A DNA stretch of 64,000 bases from Nitrospira sp. (GTDB lineage: Bacteria > Nitrospirota > Nitrospiria > Nitrospirales > Nitrospiraceae): the NCBI GenBank assembly GCA_013140455.1, contig JABFSU010000037.1, positions 62,001 through 126,000 of the forward strand, in the 5' to 3' direction. The notes under the pieces were generated by a model. The model saw nothing but the letters and a program-made list of their open reading frames with translations. It did not search any database and was not told the DNA's origin. A program made the position numbers and the translations under genes. Below are positions 38,068 through 47,295 of the stretch, in pieces. Every line of letters begins with the position of its first letter. Within the stretch, counting starts at the first letter, position 1.

Positions 38068-39423
38068 ATGCGCGACAGTAGCAAGACGAGGTCTATCGCT
38101 CGAGGACCGGCGGGATATCCGCTGGTGGGAAATCTGCCAGAGTTTTTGTACGACAAGCTTGGCTTTCTCTCGCGCTGTGCAGCCACGTATGGGGATGTGA
38201 TCAAGTTGAGGATCGGAGAGCCGACCTTCCTCCTGAATAATCCGGACGACATCAAACATGTGTTGGTGCTCAATCCTGACAACTACGGCAAATCACCTCG
38301 CATGACCAGCGCGAGGGGGAAGAAGTTGTCGGGGGCGGGCCTGCTCACCAGCGTAGGACCGGAGCATCTGAGGCAGCGGAGGATGATGCAGCCGGTGTTT
38401 TATCGGAAGACGGTGGAATCCTTCTCTCGCATCATTACCGAAGGGGTAGGGGAGATGCTGGCCCGGTGGGTCGAGGGGATGGAACTGGACCTCGGATGCG
38501 AGATGATGGGGCTGGTCCAACGGAACATCGTCAAGACCTTGTTGGGGGCGGATGCTGACAATGACATGCCGGCGTTGCTCGATGCCATCACGATCCGGCG
38601 GCTATACATGGAACATGTGTTTTTTTCTCCCTTCCCTGAATGGATGCCCAGCCGGATTGGTTGGCGGTACCGGCAAGCCATGCACTGTATTGAGACCATC
38701 GTGACTCGAGCGATTCAGACACGACGTGCGCGTTCCACGGACACGAGGGACCTGCTCTCTCTGCTGCTTTGCGCGAAATATGACGATGGGACAGCCATGA
38801 CGGACCAACAGGTTCGCGATGAAGTCGTGACGCTCTTGGTTACAGGCTATGAAACGATCGGGGAGGCGTTGACCTGGACCTCCTACCTCTTATCCCAACA
38901 TCCGGCGATCGCCGCCAAATTCTTTGCGGAGGTAGACGAAGTCATCGGTGCCCGCCCTCCCGGCGTGGAGGACCTACCAAAGCTACCGTATCTGGGGATG
39001 GTGCTTGCCGAATCAATGCGGTTGTATCCGCCCACATGGATTTTTATCCGGATCGCACAGGCGGAGGACACGCTGCCGAGCGGTGCGACAATCCCTGCGG
39101 GATCAAAAATCTATCTGTGCCAATATGTGATGCAACGCCATCCTCGGTATTTCCCGGATCCTGAGAGATTCGACCCTGAACGATTTACAGAAACCGCAAA
39201 AAAAGAACGCCCGCAGTTTGCCTATTTCCCGTTCGGCGGCGGAGCACGCGTCTGTATCGGGGAGCATTTTGCCAAGATGGAAGCCACGTTAGTGCTGGCC
39301 TCGATCGCGCAGCGATTCAGATTGTCATTGGTGCCCGGGCAGACCATCGTGCCTGAGCCCAAGATGACCTTGCGACCGAGAGGAGGAGTTAGGGTGCAAG
39401 TATTCCGGCGAAGGCAGGGGTAG
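38068..39423 (+). CDS. Cytochrome P450
   Basis: Heme-Cys motif [34 protein letters not shown] (ExxR); I-helix [15 protein letters not shown]. Confidence 0.93.
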   Translation: MRDSSKTRSIARGPAGYPLVGNLPEFLYDKLGFLSRCAATYGDVIKLRIGEPTFLLNNPDDIKHVLVLNPDNYGKSPRMTSARGKKLSGAGLLTSVGPEHLRQRRMMQPVFYRKTVESFSRIITEGVGEMLARWVEGMELDLGCEMMGLVQRNIVKTLLGADADNDMPALLDAITIRRLYMEHVFFSPFPEWMPSRIGWRYRQAMHCIETIVTRAIQTRRARSTDTRDLLSLLLCAKYDDGTAMTDQQVRDEVVTLLVTGYETIGEALTWTSYLLSQHPAIAAKFFAEVDEVIGARPPGVEDLPKLPYLGMVLAESMRLYPPTWIFIRIAQAEDTLPSGATIPAGSKIYLCQYVMQRHPRYFPDPERFDPERFTETAKKERPQFAYFPFGGGARVCIGEHFAKMEATLVLASIAQRFRLSLVPGQTIVPEPKMTLRPRGGVRVQVFRRRQG

Positions 39424-39432
39424 GAGACATCC

Positions 39433-40377
39433 GTGGTAACCAGTCAACCAATCGTGTCGGTCGTCATCCCGACTCTGAACAGGCCACGCTTGGTTGTGCG
39501 AGCGGTACGGAGTGCGTTGGCTCAGACCCTGGATGCGATCGAAGTCATCATCGTCGTAGACGGTCCCGATGAGGCAACCGTACAGGCTCTTCGCCAAATC
39601 GATGACGACAGGGTGAGAACCAAACCGTTACCTCTCCATGTGGGACTCGGAGAGGCTCGCAATGCTGGAGTCGGGGAAGCTCGGAGCCAATGGGTGGCTT
39701 TCCTGGATGATGACGATGAATGGTTCCCTCGGAAACTTGAGGTCCAACTCCAGACGGCGCAGCAGTCGGTTTATCGGCATCCAATTGTGTCGTGCCGTCT
39801 GATTGTACGCAGTGAAATAGGCGATGTTGTTTGGCCAATGAGGGGTCCAAGACCAGACGAATCCATGAGTGAATATCTCTTCTGCCGAACGAAGGTCTTC
39901 TCCGGAGAGGGAATGATAGGGGCCAATACGATCTTCGCGACGAAAGAACTCTTGCTGACGGTACCCTTTAGAGGTGAGTTGCAGAGACATGAGGATCTGG
40001 ATTGGCTTCTGCGGGCCAGCACACTAGGTGGTGTGGGTGTCCAATTTGTGCCCATGCATGAACCGTTAGTCATTTGGCATAGGGAGGAGACACACAACTC
40101 AATAAGCCGGAGAACGGATTGGCGATATTCCCTTGCATGGATCAATAACATCAAGCACCTGATCACACCGAGGGCCTACGCCTCCTTCCTCCTGACCTGG
40201 CTCAGTGCAAATGCAGTTCGAGAAGGAGATTGGAAGGCTTTTTTGCCGCTCTTACGAGATGCCTTCCAATACGGCAGACCGAGCTCCCTCGATGTGGGGT
40301 TGTATTTTGGGATTTGGCTGATACCTCAAAGGATTCGGAGCAGGATTCGAATTGGCTTTCAGAGATGTGATCGGTAG
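39433..40377 (+). CDS. Glycosyltransferase family 2
   Basis: VSVVIPTLNRPRLVVRAVRSALAQTLDAIEVIIVVDGPDEATV...WVAFLDDDDEWFPRKLEVQ. Confidence 0.9.
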   Translation: MVTSQPIVSVVIPTLNRPRLVVRAVRSALAQTLDAIEVIIVVDGPDEATVQALRQIDDDRVRTKPLPLHVGLGEARNAGVGEARSQWVAFLDDDDEWFPRKLEVQLQTAQQSVYRHPIVSCRLIVRSEIGDVVWPMRGPRPDESMSEYLFCRTKVFSGEGMIGANTIFATKELLLTVPFRGELQRHEDLDWLLRASTLGGVGVQFVPMHEPLVIWHREETHNSISRRTDWRYSLAWINNIKHLITPRAYASFLLTWLSANAVREGDWKAFLPLLRDAFQYGRPSSLDVGLYFGIWLIPQRIRSRIRIGFQRCDR

Positions 40378-40548
40378 AACTGTTTGTTAGGGATTCCGTA
40401 GTCGGAGTAGCGACCAGGACGATGAGCTCCAGGCAGACGGGTGAGCACTGGAACGTTGCTCGGTATCTTGTGATCTCTCTTGATCGAGGAAGACAATGAA
40501 GCGAGGAAGGATTCTGGTCAGGACATCTTTCCCGCATTGTACAGGAAC

Positions 40549-42777
40549 ATGAAAAGCTTAAAGATTGTTTTTGTGATTGACAGTTTAGGCACGGGAGGTG
40601 CCGAAAGGTATCTTGCCGAGCAATTGCCGCAACTCGGCCGTTTCAATATCACCCCTATCGTGGTGAGCCTGCGACAACGTGAGGAGGGGGTGCAGGCAGA
40701 CCTTCAACGCCGTGGATTCGATGTGCGAATCCTCCGTGCGTCGGGACTTATCGGGCGCGTGGCGGCGTTGCGTGCGATCATTCAGGCCGAACAACCGGAT
40801 GTGGTTCAGACTGTGCTGTTTCATTCCGATCTCGTCGGACGTCTGGCTGCGGTCGGACTTCCCGCGAAGGTCGTCAGCCGGCTCGTCAATACCGATTACG
40901 ATGAGGCGCGACTCAGCGATCCGAACATCAAACCCCTCAGGTTTTGGTTGGCACGGATGATCGACGGGTGGACAGCCCGCCATCTAACCCATCAGGTCTA
41001 TGCCAACTCCAACGCCGTCAAGACTGCGGCCATGAGAGATCTGAATATTCCTTTCGACAAGATCACTGTGATCGAAGAGAGCCGGAATGCAGCCAGGCTG
41101 GGCCATCCCAGTCCTCAGAGGAGAAAGCTGGCTCGCAGCCGGCTCGGGCTTGGGGAGCATCACGAGGTGCTCGTCAATATCGGCCGACAGGACTATCAGA
41201 AGGGTCAGCGATATTTGCTTGAAGCGATGGCCAGGCTCGTTTCGGTCCGTCCTCAGCTTGTCCTGCTCATTGCCGGCCGGTCCGGGGATGTCTCGGAAGA
41301 GCTTGCCCATTTGCGTAATCGCCTGGGCTTGGAAGAGCAGGTTCAATTTCTTGGTCATCGGGAAGATGTTCCTGACATCCTGGCTGCTGCGGACCTGTTT
41401 GTCTTTCCGTCTCTTTACGAAGGGCTTCCCGGTGCAGTGCTTGAAGCAATGGCGCTGGGTTTACCCGTCGTGAGTTCGGATATTGAGCCTGTTCGGGAGA
41501 CAGTGGAAGTCGGTCGGAGTGCCGTTCTGGTGACGCCGGCTTCGTCCGAGGAGCTTGCGTTGGCTATCGAACAGTTGTTGGAAGATCCCGGGACCGCTCA
41601 GACACTCGGAAGACGGGGACGGGACATTTTTGACGCTCGGTTTACTCTTGAGCAGGGTATGGCGCGCATACGGGCGTTCTATCAAAAAGTTGTGTTGCCG
41701 AACGGGCCCACGCCGTTAGAAGTTGAACGTGCGCGAACAGAGCATTCCGGGGGCATGGCGGCGGGCGTGATTGATATTGAACTGCCGACGGCAACAAAAC
41801 CCTGCCGGCCGCTCATGTCCGTGATTCTCGCAACCCCCGATTGCTATGAGACGATTCGAAAGACAATACGGCATCTCCGCACGCAGACAGTCAAACACCA
41901 ACTGGAACTCATCATCGTGGCACCATCGGTAGATCGGCTGGCTCCCGATGAATCGGAGTTGCGAGAGTTTTGCCGGGTCCGTGTCGTGGAAGTGGGAAAA
42001 GTGATGTCGATCGGTTCGGCAAACGCCAAGGGTGTCAGGCACGCTCGCGCCCCGATCGTCGCATTGGCGGAGGATCATGCTTTCCCGGCGCCGGGATGGG
42101 CGGAAGCGTTGATTGCCGCTCATCGCCACCCTTGGGCGGCTGTCGGCGCCGTAATCCGCCACCCGAATGATCCTAAGAACGTCATCGCGTGGGCTGATGT
42201 CCTGATCGGTTTTGGCGAGTACCTCGCTCCCGTCGCATCAGGGGTGGTCCAGCGGTTGCCCGGTAACAACAGCAGCTATAAGCGAGACCTGCTGCTCGAG
42301 TATGGTTCCGACCTGGAAACATTGATGGAAGCCGAATCTCTTATTCACACTGATCTGGGGGAAAAAGGACATCAGCTGTATCTGGAATCCGGGGCTCAGG
42401 TCTCCCACCTAAACTTTGAACGGATGTCGTCGTTTCTGTGCATCAAGTACCTCAGCGGGCGCATCTTCGGGGCGGCCCGCGCACGGGGTTACTCTCTGCC
42501 GTATCGTCTGTTGTTCGCGTGCGGCACCCCGCTGATCCCTTTCGTTCGATACGGCCGATTAAGAAAGCGCTGGGAGGTTCTCCGCCAAACCAGAAGGTTG
42601 CCGTGGGGAGTCATGCCCATGGCTTGGTGCGGATTGCTGGTCAGCGCCACAGGGGAAATGATCGGCTGTTGTATGGGGGCAGGCCAGGCGGTCGAAAAGA
42701 GAGCGAAATTTGAGTTCCATCGTGTTCCGCATCTTGCCAAGGTCTATCAATCTAAGCGGACTACGGTGTCGGCATGA
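40549..42777 (+). CDS. Fusion: N-terminal GT4 glycosyltransferase plus C-terminal EDH-subfamily GT2
   Basis: N-term: KIVFVIDSLGTGGAERYLAEQLPQL...FVFPSLYEGLPGAVLEAMALGLPVVSSD. C-term: MSVILATPDCYETIRKTIRHLRTQT...LAEDHAFPAPGWAEALIAAH...GEMIGCCMGAGQAVEKRAKFEFHR. Confidence 0.85.
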   Translation: MKSLKIVFVIDSLGTGGAERYLAEQLPQLGRFNITPIVVSLRQREEGVQADLQRRGFDVRILRASGLIGRVAALRAIIQAEQPDVVQTVLFHSDLVGRLAAVGLPAKVVSRLVNTDYDEARLSDPNIKPLRFWLARMIDGWTARHLTHQVYANSNAVKTAAMRDLNIPFDKITVIEESRNAARLGHPSPQRRKLARSRLGLGEHHEVLVNIGRQDYQKGQRYLLEAMARLVSVRPQLVLLIAGRSGDVSEELAHLRNRLGLEEQVQFLGHREDVPDILAAADLFVFPSLYEGLPGAVLEAMALGLPVVSSDIEPVRETVEVGRSAVLVTPASSEELALAIEQLLEDPGTAQTLGRRGRDIFDARFTLEQGMARIRAFYQKVVLPNGPTPLEVERARTEHSGGMAAGVIDIELPTATKPCRPLMSVILATPDCYETIRKTIRHLRTQTVKHQLELIIVAPSVDRLAPDESELREFCRVRVVEVGKVMSIGSANAKGVRHARAPIVALAEDHAFPAPGWAEALIAAHRHPWAAVGAVIRHPNDPKNVIAWADVLIGFGEYLAPVASGVVQRLPGNNSSYKRDLLLEYGSDLETLMEAESLIHTDLGEKGHQLYLESGAQVSHLNFERMSSFLCIKYLSGRIFGAARARGYSLPYRLLFACGTPLIPFVRYGRLRKRWEVLRQTRRLPWGVMPMAWCGLLVSATGEMIGCCMGAGQAVEKRAKFEFHRVPHLAKVYQSKRTTVSA

Positions 42778-43075
42778 AGATCCGGGCCGCGCTCGATTCA
42801 GGGAGGATGAGCTCCGGTGCGTGCCTCGCCGGAGCGAGTCAGGACCAGGTGGGCCCGATGAGGCACCGGTGTAAGGACGTGCTGCACCGGAAGATTCGAG
42901 CAGGCGTGTGGGGCACTTCCGTGCGCAGCGCACAAGGGCTGGCTGTGGTTGGTAGAGAGGCGGCCAAGTCGCACAACCTCAATGGACGTGTTTCCCGACG
43001 ATGATGACGAATAGTTTCTCAGTAAGCTCGACACCGGGCTGGATCGACCACAAGCGAATCTGAGAAAGGCGGCCT

Positions 43076-44635
43076 GTGAGGTTTCGTCAATATATACAGA
43101 GGAGTGCCCCGGCTGACATCAAAGAGCCTTCTCGTTTCGAGGCTTTGATCAAGGGGCTTTGGTTTTTAACCTGCACCAACGTCCTCGTCTTGTTTTTCGT
43201 TCAGGGAGGGTACGACATTGAAGTCGGGCCTGTTCATCTGCACGCCTCTTCCCTGAGAAACTGGCTGGCTCTCTGCTTGGCTCTCTCGTTAGGCAAGGCC
43301 TGGTTGGAAGAGAGGCGCGGCGCCAGATCGGTGCAAGAAGGATTGCAGTCTCCGCTGCTGCTCTTCATTGGGGCGTTGACTGTGTATTACTCCAATGGAC
43401 ATACCTTCGAAACAGGCGATACGTTGCCTGCGCGTTTTCTTCCGGTCAGCCTTCTCATCGATCATGACTTTTATCTCGATGAGTGGGCCTCGACCATCGA
43501 GGCCTATGATGACCCGTATTTTGCGCGGTCCCTCAATGGCCATCTGATATCAACCTATCCTCCGTGGGGGGCCGTCCTTTCACTCCCGGTGTATGTTATT
43601 CCCGTTCTCAAAGTGGGGACGAGGCTTACGGCTGAGATGCTCTTCGACTTGGAAAAGCGGGCAAGTATGCTTACGGTAGCGTTGTCGGTGCTTACGGTAT
43701 TCATCGGGTTACGGCGCGTCGCGCCGCCGCGGGTGGCGTGGTGTATTGCCTTCGTCTATGCTTTTGGAACAAGCAGTTTGAGCCTTGTTAGTCAAGCCTC
43801 GTGGCAACATGGCCCGAGCCAACTCTTTCTCTCGCTCACTCTGTACTGCTTGGTAAGGAGCAGAGAAATCCCCACCTATATTGCATGGGCCGGGTTGGCG
43901 CTTGGTTGGGCGGTTATCTGTCGTCCATTGAACCTCGTCATGGCGCTTCCAATTGCACTGTATGTTCTCCACAAGCATCGAGGTCAATGTATTGAGTTCT
44001 TGCTTGCCGGTGTTCCTCCTCTGCTGTTGTTTCTGTGGTACAACAACGCGTACTTCGGTTCGCCTGTCCAGACAGGATTTGGGGCGACCGTTGTCACTCC
44101 GGCTTCCCTCGTGGGGCGTCATCTTTCCTGGTTCAATACACCATTTTTCGAAGGGCTTGCGGGCATATTGTTTTCCCCGGCGCGTGGACTGTTCATCTAC
44201 TCCCCGATTTTCCTCTGTGCGCTGGCCGGCATGGTGGTGGTATGGAGAGAGCCGGGACAGGTACTTCTAAGATATCTCAGTATGGCGCCGTTGTTGTTGA
44301 TTGTTCCGGCCGCGACGCTTGGAAGCTGGTGGGGAGGACATGGTTATGGTCCGAGGCTTTTGGCGGATAGCGCCCCGTTCCTTTGTTACTTGATGGTGCC
44401 CGCCCTGGAGCAAATTCATCAGAGACGCTGGTTGAAATATATGGTCGCAGGGTTGGTGGGAGTTTCAGTCGGGATGCATGTCATTGGGTTTGCCTATTCC
44501 GGCGATTGGGGATCGACCCTGCTTGACTTCGATACGTATCCCGAACGGGTATGGTACTGGCGGGAAAGCCCTCCGGTCTTGTTCGGCACACAACTTCTGG
44601 AGCAGGCGTGGCAAAAGGTTGCCATGCGGTTCTGA
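43076..44635 (+). CDS. Large multi-pass membrane protein, possible GT-C/ArnT-like glycosyltransferase
   Basis: 519 aa with about 10 or more hydrophobic segments; GTG start; HDFYLDEWASTIEAY...YFARSLNGHLISTYPPWGAVLSLPVYV; lies inside the glycan locus. Confidence 0.6.
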   Translation: MRFRQYIQRSAPADIKEPSRFEALIKGLWFLTCTNVLVLFFVQGGYDIEVGPVHLHASSLRNWLALCLALSLGKAWLEERRGARSVQEGLQSPLLLFIGALTVYYSNGHTFETGDTLPARFLPVSLLIDHDFYLDEWASTIEAYDDPYFARSLNGHLISTYPPWGAVLSLPVYVIPVLKVGTRLTAEMLFDLEKRASMLTVALSVLTVFIGLRRVAPPRVAWCIAFVYAFGTSSLSLVSQASWQHGPSQLFLSLTLYCLVRSREIPTYIAWAGLALGWAVICRPLNLVMALPIALYVLHKHRGQCIEFLLAGVPPLLLFLWYNNAYFGSPVQTGFGATVVTPASLVGRHLSWFNTPFFEGLAGILFSPARGLFIYSPIFLCALAGMVVVWREPGQVLLRYLSMAPLLLIVPAATLGSWWGGHGYGPRLLADSAPFLCYLMVPALEQIHQRRWLKYMVAGLVGVSVGMHVIGFAYSGDWGSTLLDFDTYPERVWYWRESPPVLFGTQLLEQAWQKVAMRF

Positions 44636-44724
44636 CGTGTTGCAGGTGCGGCTGGGGTATGTAACGAACCACCTGCTCGTCCACGACAAAGCAGGAAGGA
44701 GACGAAGTCGAAGACCAATAGTAT

Positions 44725-45084
44725 CTAGCGCTGCTGCTTGATGGTCTGAAGTCGCTCGACCATCAGGTCCCATACAAACCCGTGGAGCCGCAGATTGGCG
44801 GCACGCTCTAGCTTGTTGAACTGCACTCCAATCCGTCGCTCATCGATCCACCGCACTTCCGCTTCTTCAATCGGGAGTGACTCCTTCTGATCCGGCAAAA
44901 TCAGCCGGAGCAAGAGGTTTGTTGCATGGGGCGGGACCATCGCGCATTCGATCGTGCAGCCGAGCACCGACAGATTCGTGAGCGTGCCCTCGCCGATCGC
45001 GGAGGTGCCGGCAAACATCACAGGATAGGCCGTCGGTAGGGGCAAGCGGTAATGCGCGCGCTGATAGGGTTTCGTCTGTTCCAT
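44725..45084 (-). CDS. PilZ domain protein
   Basis: RAHYR and NLSVLGCTIEC motifs. Confidence 0.78.
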   Translation of the reverse strand: MEQTKPYQRAHYRLPLPTAYPVMFAGTSAIGEGTLTNLSVLGCTIECAMVPPHATNLLLRLILPDQKESLPIEEAEVRWIDERRIGVQFNKLERAANLRLHGFVWDLMVERLQTIKQQR

Positions 45085-45125
45085 GGCAGGTGGCAGTGTA
45101 GCGTGGAGAGAGACGGCAAAAGTAT

Positions 45126-45139
45126 CCCTCCTAGGAGGG
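45126..45139. promoter_or_regulatory. Perfect 14-bp palindrome upstream of PilZ gene
   Basis: CCCTCCTAGGAGGG, about 42 bp upstream of the PilZ start at 45084. Confidence 0.45.
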
Positions 45140-45172
45140 GCTGCAAACGCCAGCAGGGGGAAATCGGCGCGG

Positions 45173-45496
45173 TTAGTGGCTGTTGTGGGTGGTCACGCTT
45201 TGCCGACCCAGAAAATCCATCAAGCGCCGATGATGCTCGGGTGTGATGTCGATAAGGCGGCCACCGGCGTGCCTACCTGCGGCATGGGTCAGCTTGAGGG
45301 CGCAGTGAATCCGGCTTTCGGCTTCAAGCTGACACTCGATCTCGATCCGGTCTCCGGCCAGCAGCGGGAGATCGGCAGAAATCTGGAGGCCTTGCGAGGT
45401 GAGATCTACGAGGGTGCAGAGGCTGGTGGCTCCGTTGCGATGCATGAGGCCTCGCCGGTTGACGGGGATGCGAAAGTGGTGGCGTGGATCAGACAT
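45173..45496 (-). CDS. PilZ domain protein
   Basis: RHHFR and DLTSQGLQIS motifs; start MSDPRHHF at 45496 preceded by GAGAGG. Confidence 0.78.
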   Translation of the reverse strand: MSDPRHHFRIPVNRRGLMHRNGATSLCTLVDLTSQGLQISADLPLLAGDRIEIECQLEAESRIHCALKLTHAAGRHAGGRLIDITPEHHRRLMDFLGRQSVTTHNSH

Positions 45497-45527
45497 GGAC
45501 GGCCTCTCATTCGTGATTATGCAGGTC

Positions 45528-45668
45528 CTACTCGGGAATGCTGAGTGTGAGGCGGCGGACGCGAGAAGGTGTCCGACGGTCATTTCGAATGTGCTCAAGT
45601 GTCAGTGCGCCGGCCAGCAGGGGGAGGATGAGGAGTGTCGAGAGCATGATCACTATCTGAACTGACAT
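45528..45668 (-). CDS. 46-aa small single-TM protein, not in the supplied ORF track
   Basis: MSVQIVIMLSTLLILPLLAGALTLEHIRNDRRTPSRVRRLTLSIPE*; preceded by AAAGGAGTCCCAC (strong Shine-Dalgarno); just upstream of the PilZ gene on the same strand. Confidence 0.55.
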   Translation of the reverse strand: MSVQIVIMLSTLLILPLLAGALTLEHIRNDRRTPSRVRRLTLSIPE

Positions 45669-45725
45669 GTGGGACTCCTTTCAATGAGATGCCGATGTCT
45701 GCCTTAGTGCAAGGTGAAGACCAAG

Positions 45726-45753
45726 ATACTCAGTCTGAATACTCAGTCTGAGT
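45726..45753. promoter_or_regulatory. Tandem direct repeat with embedded inverted repeats (operator-like)
   Basis: ATACTCAGTCTGA x2 (45726-45738, 45739-45751); second copy contains ACTCAG-T-CTGAGT (45741-45753). Confidence 0.5.
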
Positions 45754-46053
45754 ACACAGCCGGAGGATGTTGGGCTTTGCTCATGATTTAAGGTGTGCGA
45801 TCTCAAGCCTGGGTTGTGGCATGAGCGCGACGGCGCCGGGCCTATAGGAAAAGGGCGGCAAAACGGCGTCCTGCAGCAGGAATTTCCTCCACCTTTCGAG
45901 GGGGGAGCGTAGTCATCCCCTCATAATGTGGGTTGTGGTCCTGCGCCGGTCTCCGTAGGATGAAGGCACGGATTGCGGCCTTCGTGCGGTCCCGTCACGG
46001 AGGCATGTTGTGACCACGACGATGTGTGATGGACCGTCAGAGCGTCGAGGGAT

Positions 46054-47295
46054 ATGAAGATTCTTCTCATCAATGATTATGGATCGCCGATCGGCGGGGC
46101 AGAGGTCCTGACGTTTGCGCTGCGAGACGAGTTGCGGAGACTGGGACACGACGTGCGGCTGTTCGCCAGCTCCGCCGGCGCCTCGCCGGCCTCACCGGAG
46201 GCCGACTACCTCTGTTACGGTACGCTCTCCCGGTTCCGGACGCTGTTGCAGACGCTGAATCCGTGGGCCTTTGTCCGATTGCGCCGCGTGTTGCAAGAGT
46301 TTCAGCCGGACGTCGTGCATGTCCGAATGTTTTTCACACAACTCTCTCCGCTGATCCTTCCGCTCCTTCGTCGGGTTCCCGCCCTCTATCATGTGGTGTG
46401 GTATCGGCCTGTCTGTCAGACGGGCACAAAACTCTTGCCGACGGGATCGCCTTGTCAGAACCCTGCCGGACTCGCCTGTTACCGGAACGCCTGTGTGCCA
46501 TTACGGGACTGGCTCCCTTTGCAATTTCAAATGTGGCTCTGGAGAACGTGGCGCCATGTCTTTAGACGAATCGTCGCGAATAGTCGCGCGGTGCAAGAAT
46601 GCCTGATCGCCGACGGGATCGAACCGGTTGAGGTGATTCACAATGGGGTGGCGGTTGAATCTCTCACCCGAGCGTTGTCCTCCAAGCCCGTTGTCGTGTT
46701 TGCCGGTCGATTGGTTCCCGAGAAGGGCGTCGACGTGTTGCTCCGTGCATTTGCCATAGTCGCACGCGATCTTCCTGAGGCCCGACTCATCCTCGCTGGC
46801 GACGGGCCTGAACGCGCCCCGCTCGCAGCGTTGGCTGAGAGGTTGGAAATAGCCGCGCAGGTGACGTTTCTCGGTCATCTTTCCAAAGGAGACATGGAGC
46901 GCAAGTTTGCCCAGGCATGGGTGCAGGCGGTGCCGTCTCGATGGGCAGAGCCGTTCGGGTTGGTGGCCGTTGAAGCCATGATGCGAGGAACCGCGGTCGT
47001 CGCCAGTTCGACGGGCGGGTTAGGCGAGATTGTGCAAGACGGAGCCACGGGGTTTTTGGTTCCGCCGAACGATCCGCACGCGTTGGCTGAGAAACTGAAA
47101 GAAATACTGAGTGATCGAGCAAAGGCGGAAGCGATGGGAAAGTCGGGACGGGATCTTGCCGTGGCACGGTTTAGTTTGACTCGTCAATGCGAGCAATTCG
47201 TGTCCATATATCAGCAGATGGCGTCTGGAACGCCGGTCGCCGTTTCTGCCAAGGTGGGAACGACGCTGCCGACGTTGAGGAGAAGGGGGATATGA
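46054..47295 (+). CDS. Glycosyltransferase family 4
   Basis: MKILLINDYGSPIGGAEVLTFALRDELRRLGHDVRLFASS...VFAGRLVPEKGVDVLLRAF...PSRWAEPFGLVAVEAMMRGTAVVASSTGGLGEIV. Confidence 0.93.
   Translation: MKILLINDYGSPIGGAEVLTFALRDELRRLGHDVRLFASSAGASPASPEADYLCYGTLSRFRTLLQTLNPWAFVRLRRVLQEFQPDVVHVRMFFTQLSPLILPLLRRVPALYHVVWYRPVCQTGTKLLPTGSPCQNPAGLACYRNACVPLRDWLPLQFQMWLWRTWRHVFRRIVANSRAVQECLIADGIEPVEVIHNGVAVESLTRALSSKPVVVFAGRLVPEKGVDVLLRAFAIVARDLPEARLILAGDGPERAPLAALAERLEIAAQVTFLGHLSKGDMERKFAQAWVQAVPSRWAEPFGLVAVEAMMRGTAVVASSTGGLGEIVQDGATGFLVPPNDPHALAEKLKEILSDRAKAEAMGKSGRDLAVARFSLTRQCEQFVSIYQQMASGTPVAVSAKVGTTLPTLRRRGI

Noticed and set aside
42774-43004. 76-aa ORF with ATGA overlap after the GT fusion gene
   Set aside because: Composition lacks a fold-like pattern and has no domain; the overlap alone is not enough to call a gene.
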